A stretch of DNA of 28,033 nt from a virus: IMG/VR virus record IMGVR_UViG_3300042568_001099, positions 1 through 28,033 of that record; one strand, 5' to 3'. Below, piece by piece: positions 20,954-27,416 of the stretch. The notes under the pieces are model-generated. The model saw only the letters and a program-made list of their open reading frames with translations, was not told the DNA's origin and ran no database searches. A program made the translations under genes and the position numbers. The stretch's first letter is position 1. Each line of letters starts with the position of its first letter.

Positions 20954-21196
20954 TTATTCTTTAGTAATTAATTCCCAAACTTTATTAAGTTCTTTTTTAT
21001 TAAGAATTGTTTCACTAGGTTGTTCAATAGTATCTTTTGAAATTAATTTATCGTAAACACTTTTTACTTTAATTACTAAAAAAACAAAAAAAAGTACTGT
21101 AATAATCAACAAAGTTTTAAGAATTTTTTTCCAAAACTTATAGATGATATAAAGTGATACTAAAATTGAGATTAATAATCCTGTTTCAATGCTCAT
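20954..21196 (-). CDS. Small membrane protein
   Basis: 80 residues. An N-terminal helix (IETGLLISILVSLYIIYKF, 5-23) is followed by WKKILK and a second one (TLLIITVLFFVFLVIKV), then a soluble tail of 35 residues ending in charged helices. The topology is two membrane spans with a short basic loop. No holin-specific or spanin-specific signature is visible, although size and layout would allow a class II holin. It starts 8 nt after the 21480 gene stop and is co-transcribed with it. Confidence 0.75.
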   Translation of the reverse strand: MSIETGLLISILVSLYIIYKFWKKILKTLLIITVLFFVFLVIKVKSVYDKLISKDTIEQPSETILNKKELNKVWELITKE

Positions 21197-21204
21197 AATT
21201 TATT

Positions 21205-21480
21205 TTATTTAGTAACTAACGCTTCAATTTTGCTTTTTGCATGGTCAGCCAAAGTGAACTCGTTAGTTGATGTAACAATAATTGAATCCTTTAAAAATTT
21301 GTAAGGAATGTTGATTAAGAAATCGGTTCCGTTGAAAAATGTTAAGTCATTTTTTAACTCTAAACATCCACTAACCATCTTCAAAAATAATTTGAATTGG
21401 ATTCCATCAATGAATGTTTCATTCAAAAGTTTACCAAATTTTTCGTTCTCGATTCTGATGTTGTATGTCTGTGTGTTCAT
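21205..21480 (-). CDS. Small protein of unknown function
   Basis: 91 residues, no recognised family: MNTQTYNIRIENEKFGKLLNETF at the start, beta-rich centre, and a helical basic C-terminus. It has a plausible -7 element TATATTTG (21498-21505), 17 nt before the ATG, but no good -33. The small membrane protein follows 8 nt downstream. The start of the gene lies 34 nt after the stop of the 22258 gene. Confidence 0.72.
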   Translation of the reverse strand: MNTQTYNIRIENEKFGKLLNETFIDGIQFKLFLKMVSGCLELKNDLTFFNGTDFLINIPYKFLKDSIIVTSTNEFTLADHAKSKIEALVTK

Positions 21481-21497
21481 ATCCTTAATTGTTTCTA

Positions 21498-21505
21498 CAA
21501 ATATA
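21498..21505 (-). promoter_or_regulatory. TATATTTG -7 element, 17 nt before ATG
   Basis: Fits TAnnTTTG on the minus strand. No TTG is found at the expected 19-20 nt distance, so strength is uncertain. Confidence 0.35.
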
Positions 21506-21514
21506 CTGCGTTTT

Positions 21515-22258
21515 TTACAATTCTCCTAATTTTTCTACTAAAGAAGTTAAATTAAATTCTTTAGGTACAATGATATCCTTTTTAATAAACTCAATCTTAT
21601 CATTAACAGAACGATATCTGTACCCTAAAATAATCTTGGTTTTATTAACATTAGTTATTGTAAAGGTATTAGGGTCGTTTGGGGTTGTTGGTGTACCAAA
21701 ATCAACCATAGAAAACCTAAACATGTCAATTAATTCTCTGAACGCACGGCTTCTGATATCTTGTTTTAATAATCTGTCTTTTTCAATTGCCCATAAAGAA
21801 TCTACATATTCAATTACTTTTTTAGCAACAGTTCTACCAGATTTGTAATATGGACTTTCTTCATTATAACCTAATAAAGTTTTAATTTTAAAACCCAAGT
21901 TTGTTTGTCTCCACGAACCTCTTGGAGTAACATAGTGTTCACTAACATCAATACGAATTTTACCCCTTGGTACTACTTCAGGTAATTTACCTGTGTATTT
22001 AATTTCATAATCAAAATAATTTAATGTTAAAGTTTCAACGGGAAATGAATCAACCCAAACTTTATAATCCAAAGAATTTTGAGTTTTAACCAATTCAAAA
22101 TCAGGAGACACTTTAACCATATCAGCATAGAAATCTTGAAAAACTTTTTGTTTCTTGTCAATTTCTAACTTTTGTTGGTCATAACTTTTTAACGCACTAC
22201 GTTTAGCGTTTTGGTACTTAGTTTTTGCAATTTTTTTTTGTGTTAATATGTCGGTCAT
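21515..22258 (-). CDS. Protein of unknown function with N-terminal coiled coil
   Basis: 247 residues. Residues 5-45 are a charged helix (KKIAKTKYQNAKRSALKSYDQQK) likely to form a coiled coil. The rest is mixed alpha/beta with basic patches (VVPRGKIRIDVSEHYVTPRGSW, KTLLGYNEESPYYKSGRTVAKK) that could contact nucleic acid. No catalytic motif is seen and no family is recognised. TATCTTTG is 20 nt before the ATG, so it falls in the host-promoter class together with SmpB, 38 nt upstream. Confidence 0.75.
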   Translation of the reverse strand: MTDILTQKKIAKTKYQNAKRSALKSYDQQKLEIDKKQKVFQDFYADMVKVSPDFELVKTQNSLDYKVWVDSFPVETLTLNYFDYEIKYTGKLPEVVPRGKIRIDVSEHYVTPRGSWRQTNLGFKIKTLLGYNEESPYYKSGRTVAKKVIEYVDSLWAIEKDRLLKQDIRSRAFRELIDMFRFSMVDFGTPTTPNDPNTFTITNVNKTKIILGYRYRSVNDKIEFIKKDIIVPKEFNLTSLVEKLGEL

Positions 22259-22278
22259 AGTATTGGTGTTTGTAATTA

Positions 22279-22286
22279 CAAAGATA
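22279..22286 (-). promoter_or_regulatory. TATCTTTG -7 element, 20 nt before ATG
   Basis: Minus-strand TATCTTTG in the gap between SmpB and the 22258 gene; no clear -33. Confidence 0.45.
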
Positions 22287-22296
22287 CAAAAAATTT

Positions 22297-22731
22297 TTAA
22301 ATGCCACGCATAATTTCTCTATTAATATCTCTTTCTTTAATAGATTCTCTCTTATCATGTAATTTTTTACCCTTACCCAAAACTATTTCCATCTTCAACA
22401 ATCCTCTATCATTTGAAAATATTCTATATGGGACCAATGTTAATCCTTTAACAAGTTCTTTTTGTAATTTAACAATTTCTTTTTTCTTAAGTAATAACTT
22501 TCTATCTCGCAATGGTTCGTGAGTGTACGCCATTTTATATTCTGGAATATTCATTCCTTTAACTACTAACTCGTTATTAATAAAAAAACAATAAGCATCA
22601 ACTAATGACACTTTACCACTACGAATTGATTTAACTTCAGGACCAACCAATTTTATACCAACAATCAAAGTTTCGATAAATGAATATTCGAACTTAACTT
22701 TACGATTTATTATGCTGATTTGAGTCCCCAT
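22297..22731 (-). CDS. smpB: SsrA-binding protein SmpB
   Basis: 144 residues from ATG at 22731. IINRKVKFEYSFIETLIVGI, VGPEVKSIRSGKVSLVDAYC, THEPLRDRKLLLKKKEI, KGLTLVPYRIFSNDRGLLKMEI and GKGKKLHDKRESIKERD are all present in order, so the beta-barrel and the Lys-rich C-terminal tail that mimics the codon-anticodon helix are intact. SmpB brings tmRNA to stalled ribosomes. In a phage it could keep translation running or redirect host tmRNA. No tmRNA gene is seen in the window. The frame extends upstream to 22770, but the TATCTTTG box 4 nt before 22731 fixes the start. Confidence 0.93.
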   Translation of the reverse strand: MGTQISIINRKVKFEYSFIETLIVGIKLVGPEVKSIRSGKVSLVDAYCFFINNELVVKGMNIPEYKMAYTHEPLRDRKLLLKKKEIVKLQKELVKGLTLVPYRIFSNDRGLLKMEIVLGKGKKLHDKRESIKERDINREIMRGI

Positions 22732-22735
22732 AAAG

Positions 22736-22743
22736 CAAAGATA
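22736..22743 (-). promoter_or_regulatory. TATCTTTG -7 element, 4 nt before SmpB ATG
   Basis: Minus-strand TATCTTTG-cttt-ATG, again exactly 4 nt. The expected -33 region is close to the arm of the hairpin at 22759-22790. Confidence 0.6.
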
Positions 22744-22758
22744 GTGATTAAAAATTAA

Positions 22759-22790
22759 AAACCCTAACAATTTTTACACTGTTAGGGTTT
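22759..22790 (-). terminator. Intrinsic terminator upstream of SmpB
   Basis: AAACCCTAACA (22759-22769) and TGTTAGGGTTT (22780-22790) pair perfectly over 11 bp with a 10-nt loop. On the minus strand TTTTTAATTTTT follows. The only minus-strand genes upstream are the DHH operon, which ends at 23252 beyond the convergent DUF192 gene. So it would terminate an antisense read-through or a small RNA. Confidence 0.65.
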
Positions 22791-22850
22791 AATTATTAAC
22801 CAACTCAAGAAAGGGGGTCGTTGGGGCTTTGTAGGATATAAATATATTAA
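22791..22850 (-). ncRNA. GC-rich intergenic island, possible small RNA
   Basis: The minus strand reads CCTACAAAGCCCCAACGACC followed by CCCTTTCTTGAGTTGG, a GC-rich patch in an AT-rich intergenic of 180 bp without any ORF. CCAAC and GTTGG can pair, and the intrinsic terminator at 22759-22790 follows on this strand. No convincing promoter is visible. It could also be a regulatory leader on the plus strand for DUF192. Confidence 0.25.
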
Positions 22851-22901
22851 ACTTTTCAAAAAGAAAAACTATTTTTAAAATTTTATTATAAAAACTTAAG
22901 A

Positions 22902-22909
22902 TATTTATT
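22902..22909 (+). promoter_or_regulatory. TATTTATT box, 4 nt before ATG
   Basis: AAGATATTTATT-aaat-ATG before the DUF192 gene. Confidence 0.5.
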
Positions 22910-22913
22910 AAAT

Positions 22914-23255
22914 ATGATAATAAAAATTAATAACAATAAGTTTAAAGTTAAAACAGTTATTACACCAAAAGATACTGAAAGTGGTATGATGGGTAAAAAA
23001 TTTGACAGTTCCTATAATGGTATGTTATTTTTAATGGATGACGGTGAACATTGTTTTTGGATGAAAAATTGTATTATCCCGTTAGACATTATTTTTATTG
23101 ATAGTAATACCATAACTAAAATACACCATAATTGTTCCCCATGTACGACAGATGAATGCGTTAATTACTGTGGTGAAGGTGATATAATTTTAGAAATTAT
23201 GGGGGGTAACGCAAAAAAATTAGGATTACAAATCGGTGATGAGGTTAATTTTTAA
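22914..23255 (+). CDS. DUF192 family protein
   Basis: 113 residues. The DUF192 pattern is clear: VITPKDTESGMMGKKF, YNGMLFLMDDGEHCFWMKNCIIPLDIIFID, then a Cys cluster (HHNCSPCTTDECVNYCGEG) and DIILEIMGGNAKKLGLQIGDEV. Bacterial members usually have a signal peptide and an unknown envelope role, whereas this one has none and is shorter. The Cys cluster might bind a metal. The gene is the only plus-strand gene between 16.8 kb and the right edge. It overlaps the end of the convergent DHH gene by 4 bp. Confidence 0.9.
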   Translation: MIIKINNNKFKVKTVITPKDTESGMMGKKFDSSYNGMLFLMDDGEHCFWMKNCIIPLDIIFIDSNTITKIHHNCSPCTTDECVNYCGEGDIILEIMGGNAKKLGLQIGDEVNF

Positions 23256-24658
23256 CCTTCATTAATTTTAGACTGTAACACATTTACCAATTCTTTTTGA
23301 ACCATTTTAGTAAACTTCACATAAGGAGAATCATCTGACTCAGCATTATACTTGTACTTTCCAGCTGGCGGTCTTTTAGACCTACCTAAATAACTAAGCC
23401 CCGAAATGTTCGTGATACATTTATGACCACCACTATTAGCTTGAATTAAATCCCAAGCATTAATTGTGACACCATCTAACATTTTCATTTCTTCCTCGCT
23501 TAATTCAGTAAAAGGAATTTCCATCATTTTACCAATTTGAGTTAAATGTTCTTTACCATTCTCCATTGTTTTAAAATTGTTACCATATAACGCAACAAAA
23601 TCTTTAAACGTAAACCCAACTGATTCAGGACCAAATCCTTTTGAACCTTCAGAAATCCATTTAATTGTTGATAACGGTATTTGTCTTTCTTGTAATTGCG
23701 TTTCCCATTTAGCAAGTACTTCCTGAGCAATCTCACCTAAGTTAACACCTTTTAACTCACGTTCTTTTTTATAAGGATTACAAGACGCTTGAACTAATCC
23801 TAATGGCCAAGCAATAACTAAGAAATCAGCATCAGGGTTATTTTTGAAGGGCGTGTATCTATCATAAGAACCAGGTTTCATCATACTACCACCCCCGTAT
23901 TGAACAATAATGTTACCTTCAATTTTAACATTATGGTGGTTTTTCATTTGGTCAATATAACCTTCTTTGTTTTTCTGTAATTCGGGTACGGTAGCGTAAC
24001 CTTTTTCAATCATGATTCTTTTTATGTTAGTAACAAGATTCATAAGTGATGGGGTACCAACCATAACAAGTTCTTCTAAAAACCCTGGTTTATTTTTAAA
24101 CGCCAATAATAACTTATTAGCAACTAAACCTAAGGCAGTTTTGTTTTTACCCAAAGATTTATCTTTATCTAATTTGAATAAATAATTTATTACTTGGTCA
24201 ACCGTTACTTCGTTCGCCGCGTAGTTAGCTGAGTCAACCATAGATATTAATTGAATATCTTCAGGTGAGAATATTTCATTAGGTGATACCACCTGGGATA
24301 TTGTTTCAACATTTGAACGTGAACTTCTAAATGAAGTGGATTTAGTATCTTCCGCCCCCGCTTGTCTATCGTGGTGGTCTGTATGGATAACAAACATTGG
24401 TTTACCATGAGCAAAATCCACAAGTACTGGCATAATGTCACCTTGAGCATCATTCTTCTTTACCGAGAACTCTTTATCCCCGTATTGAATAACGTGAGCA
24501 TCAACAACTTTAATACCATTGTCTTCAAGGTATTTTTTCATCGCAAGTGCAGTTGTTACGCCATCCAAATCTTGGTGAAAATAAATTTCAGCATTAGAAT
24601 AACGTTTAGCTAACTTATTGATATCTCTGATACCACTTTCTTTTAGTAAGTTTTTCAT
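23252..24658 (-). CDS. DHH-family phosphoesterase, tag-like start
   Basis: 468 residues. NAEIYFHQDLDGVTTALAMKK (about residues 24-45) is the DHH motif I region (xHxDxDG). VLVDFAHGKP is motif II, and FVIHTDHHDRQAG (about 97) is the DHH motif itself. A later SMVDSANYAAN matches motif IV, and NSGGHKCITNISG near residue 415 looks like the GGHxxA site of DHHA1. This order fits RecJ-like exonucleases or cyclic-dinucleotide/nanoRNA phosphodiesterases with an unusual middle domain. It starts MKNLLKESGIRDINKL, a weak version of the tag (L-K-E). Coupled by ATGA to the 25803 gene. The substrate is unknown; cleavage of cyclic oligonucleotide defence signals is a possibility only. Confidence 0.87.
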   Translation of the reverse strand: MKNLLKESGIRDINKLAKRYSNAEIYFHQDLDGVTTALAMKKYLEDNGIKVVDAHVIQYGDKEFSVKKNDAQGDIMPVLVDFAHGKPMFVIHTDHHDRQAGAEDTKSTSFRSSRSNVETISQVVSPNEIFSPEDIQLISMVDSANYAANEVTVDQVINYLFKLDKDKSLGKNKTALGLVANKLLLAFKNKPGFLEELVMVGTPSLMNLVTNIKRIMIEKGYATVPELQKNKEGYIDQMKNHHNVKIEGNIIVQYGGGSMMKPGSYDRYTPFKNNPDADFLVIAWPLGLVQASCNPYKKERELKGVNLGEIAQEVLAKWETQLQERQIPLSTIKWISEGSKGFGPESVGFTFKDFVALYGNNFKTMENGKEHLTQIGKMMEIPFTELSEEEMKMLDGVTINAWDLIQANSGGHKCITNISGLSYLGRSKRPPAGKYKYNAESDDSPYVKFTKMVQKELVNVLQSKINEG

Positions 24659-25803
24659 ACTAATGCTTTTCCCCCACCTAATAGTGAACCGATTAATGAT
24701 GTGAATGCATCTGTTTTAACCGCAGTTGATGCTGATTGTTTTGCAGTAGACAATGATGGTAACTCGGACGCTACAGTAGTTTGTGTTGTTTGTCCTGAGG
24801 CGAACTCCTGATTCCATAAATTTTGTGATTCGGGTAATTGAGCGTATTGTTCATACTGTTTTTCAACGTCAGGGTACATTTTTTCAAGCTCATCAGGACC
24901 AACAAAATTTCCAACGCCTAACCAATCTAAAAACCCCGCATAAAATTTAGTTCTTTTCATCAAAGACCTTGTTGCAGGATTACCACCAAAAATTCTAGGA
25001 ACCCCCGCATAAAATTTAGCACCTAAACTTGCATCCGATTTCATAAAACTTAACCAACTATTTTTTCCAGTACCTAAATCTCTAAACCCTCTGAAAGATT
25101 GGTCTTTACTCATTTGTTTTAATAATTCCTCTTTTTCAACAGCGCTTAACGCCTTTTCACTTTTTACAATACCTTTACCAATTTCAGTTCCCGCTTTCAT
25201 TTCTTTTCCGGCTTTACCAAAAATTTGAACGTACTCTTCAATAACTTTTACTAAACCAGAACCTAACAAAGGAACTCGGCCAATAGACCCTTTTAAAGCG
25301 GTCACTAATTTCTCACCCCAAGTTGGAGCAGTCTCAACCATCTTAGCAATAGGTCCACCAGCTCTTTTTGCCGTACCAGCAATTTTAACGGCATCGCCAG
25401 TTAAAGTTGCTGCTTTAAACGCTTTAGCGGCTCCACCACCTAATTTCATAACACCAATGACAGGTTTAGCGATAAGGTCACCTAAATAAGGGATTGCCGA
25501 AACAAATGAAAGAATTGCATATAATTTATCACCTTGTCTCCAATAACTAATACCATTAACAATATCAACAATACCTGTTGGGTCAAAGATACCGACAACA
25601 TCACCAAGAGTATTATACCATTTAGATTCTTTTATTAACTTGGTTTGTTCAGGGTATATTTTTTTTGCAAATTCAAAAACAAATATTTTATCTTCTTTAG
25701 ATAATTTGTTCCATTTTTCTTCAAGAATCTTATATTGTTCCTCTTTATAAATTTGAAATATCCTATCTTTTAATTCAGACTCATTAAGTTTCATTCCTTT
25801 CAT
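24655..25803 (-). CDS. Tagged hydrophobic protein, possible ejected/pilot protein
   Basis: 382 residues. The second in-frame Met gives MKLNESELKDRIFQIY, a tag with L-N-E (the first Met is 9 nt upstream). Residues 60-130 (GDVVGIFDPTGIVDIVNGI, LYAILSFVSAIPYLGDLIAKP) are Gly-rich amphipathic to hydrophobic segments, like the pre-toxin segments of polymorphic toxins and like phage pilot proteins that make a pore in the host membrane. The middle is Lys/Gly/Ala-rich, the C-terminus Ser/Thr/Ala-rich. It is first in an operon with the DHH protein. I infer a virion protein injected with the DNA. No named family is recognised. Confidence 0.78.
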   Translation of the reverse strand: MKGMKLNESELKDRIFQIYKEEQYKILEEKWNKLSKEDKIFVFEFAKKIYPEQTKLIKESKWYNTLGDVVGIFDPTGIVDIVNGISYWRQGDKLYAILSFVSAIPYLGDLIAKPVIGVMKLGGGAAKAFKAATLTGDAVKIAGTAKRAGGPIAKMVETAPTWGEKLVTALKGSIGRVPLLGSGLVKVIEEYVQIFGKAGKEMKAGTEIGKGIVKSEKALSAVEKEELLKQMSKDQSFRGFRDLGTGKNSWLSFMKSDASLGAKFYAGVPRIFGGNPATRSLMKRTKFYAGFLDWLGVGNFVGPDELEKMYPDVEKQYEQYAQLPESQNLWNQEFASGQTTQTTVASELPSLSTAKQSASTAVKTDAFTSLIGSLLGGGKALV

Positions 25804-25816
25804 GTGTATTTTTTAT

Positions 25817-25824
25817 AATAAATA
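25817..25824 (-). promoter_or_regulatory. TATTTATT box, 13 nt before ATG
   Basis: Minus strand: TTTTGTTTTCATGATATTTATT, following a terminator by 9 nt. It is almost the same junction as at 20759-20803. Confidence 0.5.
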
Positions 25825-25833
25825 TCATGAAAA

Positions 25834-25859
25834 CAAAAAAGGGGATATTAAATTCCCCT
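25834..25859 (-). terminator. Intrinsic terminator overlapping methyltransferase stop codon
   Basis: Minus strand: AGGGGA-atttaata-TCCCCT then T6. The left arm begins within the TAG of the methyltransferase gene, so termination is immediate after translation ends. Confidence 0.75.
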
Positions 25860-26709
25860 ATTTATTAAATTCTAATTTAAGTTGTTTTTTCTTATCCACA
25901 AAAGATTGTATTCGTTTACGAGAAATCTCAGCGTAGTCAGGACTTAGTTCTATACCTATCCATCGTCTATCTAATATTTCCGCAGCAACGCATGATGTCC
26001 CGCTACCCGCAAATGGGTCAAGAACTACATCGTTTTTGTAGGACAATATTTTAATCGCTTTTGTTGGTATGTCCATCGAGAAAGTTGCCTTGGTGAGTGA
26101 TTTAGTATCTGCAAAGTAATTCCACTGACCAAATACAAGTTCCATAAACTCTTTCTTATCTTTTTCCTCATACACAATTTTTTTCTTTAATGTCCCATCT
26201 TCCTGTTCAATCTCAGTTGGGACTCCTTTCCACTCTGGTTCACCTTTAACTTTTTTAATGTGTTGTTTTTTATAAGCTAATATTACACATTCTTTTGGAT
26301 TATAAATATATGGAGAACTGGGACTCATCCAAGAACCCCATGCGGTTGTCTTACTTCTGTGTGGCGAATCTTCTTCTAAATCCACAATTCCAAAGAATTT
26401 AAATCCAACCTCTTTCATTATTTGATAAAATTCTGAAACAAAAAATACTCTACCTCCTCTATCTTGAACATTCACTTCGTAGGGAATGTTAATTGAGACT
26501 CTACCGTCATCTTTAATCAATCGGTAAGTTTCTGTTAACCATTCTCTTGTCCAACCCCAATATTTATCCATAGGTAAGTCATCTATGTGGGTGTCATATT
26601 TAATTCCGCAATTATATGGTGGTGATGTCACAACCAAATCAATACACCCATCAGATAATGTTTTCATTACCTTGATACAATCTCCATTTATTATTTTTCC
26701 TGTTTCCAT
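25858..26709 (-). CDS. DNA methyltransferase (N6-adenine/N4-cytosine, beta class)
   Basis: 283 residues. The catalytic motif TSPPYN (motif IV, about residue 30) precedes the AdoMet motif DPFAGSGT (motif I, about residue 228), the circular order of beta-group amino-methyltransferases. NGDCIKVMKTL and RWIGIELSPDYAEISRKRI are the usual flanks. No target recognition domain can be named, though the insert EPEWKGVPTEIEQEDGTLKKK is a candidate. There is no restriction endonuclease beside it, so it is an orphan that may protect phage DNA. TSPPY fits N4-cytosine or N6-adenine equally. Gap to the upstream gene is 5 nt, and a terminator follows directly. Confidence 0.92.
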   Translation of the reverse strand: METGKIINGDCIKVMKTLSDGCIDLVVTSPPYNCGIKYDTHIDDLPMDKYWGWTREWLTETYRLIKDDGRVSINIPYEVNVQDRGGRVFFVSEFYQIMKEVGFKFFGIVDLEEDSPHRSKTTAWGSWMSPSSPYIYNPKECVILAYKKQHIKKVKGEPEWKGVPTEIEQEDGTLKKKIVYEEKDKKEFMELVFGQWNYFADTKSLTKATFSMDIPTKAIKILSYKNDVVLDPFAGSGTSCVAAEILDRRWIGIELSPDYAEISRKRIQSFVDKKKQLKLEFNK

Positions 26710-26714
26710 AATTT

Positions 26715-27245
26715 TTAAATTCCTGCCGTTAAATGATAACTAAATCCTTTACTAGTTGTATCACCATATGATTTATAAATTTCATATGATTTTTCATCAT
26801 ATATAATTTCATTTACTACTTCGACTCTACAACCAACATCATAGACTTTTAATCTTAATTTATCAATATCAAAATCTTCTTCAAGTGGTATATCATAAAT
26901 TACTTGTTCACCTTTACAATAATTTTCAACAATTAAAAAAGCTTTATTACTACAATATTTTTCTTCGTAATCAATTTTTTTTATATCCAAAACTTCTGTT
27001 TCATAAACAACTTTTCCATCCTCATCTTCAACTCTTAAAATAAATGAATCCGCAAAAGGCCCCATAATAGATTCGTTTGGTGAATCAAGGAAACTTTCAA
27101 CTTCTAATATTTCACATATATCATCGCATTCCATCTCATCTTGTTCTACCCCATTATCACGAAAAGTTTCGTATTGTTTTGTGTTTAATTCAAATGGGTA
27201 AAGTTCTGCTCCTTTACCAGCTAAAATAATTTTGTAGTATTTCAT
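26715..27245 (-). CDS. Acidic protein of unknown function
   Basis: 176 residues, strongly acidic in the middle (VEQDEMECDDICEILEVESF, DIKKIDYEEKYCSN). MKYYKIILAGKGAELYPFELN at the start has beta character. No known motif and no membrane segment. The ATG overlaps the TGA of the preceding micro-ORF by ATGA, so it is the third member of a tight chain, followed 5 nt later by the methyltransferase gene. It could regulate the methyltransferase or inhibit a DNA-binding defence enzyme (acid-rich DNA mimic), but nothing proves it. Confidence 0.75.
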   Translation of the reverse strand: MKYYKIILAGKGAELYPFELNTKQYETFRDNGVEQDEMECDDICEILEVESFLDSPNESIMGPFADSFILRVEDEDGKVVYETEVLDIKKIDYEEKYCSNKAFLIVENYCKGEQVIYDIPLEEDFDIDKLRLKVYDVGCRVEVVNEIIYDEKSYEIYKSYGDTTSKGFSYHLTAGI

Positions 27246-27331
27246 ATTATTATATCAATTAAAATATCCATCACTAACACAGTTATTAACACTATTGCAA
27301 CAACAATTAAAATTCCCATTACTATCATCAT
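27242..27331 (-). CDS. Micro-ORF, 29-aa membrane peptide
   Basis: ATG at 27331, TGA at 27242-27244. Sequence MMIVMGILIVVAIVLITV then LVMDILIDIII: almost purely hydrophobic, one long membrane helix with two Asp near the C-terminus. The ATG overlaps the TGA of the preceding micro-ORF and the TGA overlaps the ATG of the 27245 gene, both as ATGA. Two consecutive ATGA junctions in register strongly favour real translation. Function unknown. Confidence 0.55.
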   Translation of the reverse strand: MMIVMGILIVVAIVLITVLVMDILIDIII

Positions 27332-27399
27332 TTGCGTATCAATTTTAAAATTAATACCACATTCAATAATAAACTTACATACACTAAACTACCTATCAT
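27328..27399 (-). CDS. Micro-ORF, 23-aa membrane peptide
   Basis: ATG at 27399, TGA at 27328-27330. MIGSLVYVSLLLNVVLIL followed by KLIRK: one membrane helix with a basic cytoplasmic-type tail. It starts 17 nt after the stop of the 27812 gene, within an AT-rich gap that ends in AAAAAAAAATAAGAT. It is coupled by ATGA to the 29-aa ORF, which lacks the basic tail, so the two may pair in the membrane. Confidence 0.5.
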   Translation of the reverse strand: MIGSLVYVSLLLNVVLILKLIRK

Positions 27400-27416
27400 A
27401 TCTTATTTTTTTTTAA

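Noticed and set aside
22732-22770. SmpB start at 22770
   Set aside because: The extension spans the promoter box and part of the terminator hairpin, and SmpB similarity begins after 22731.
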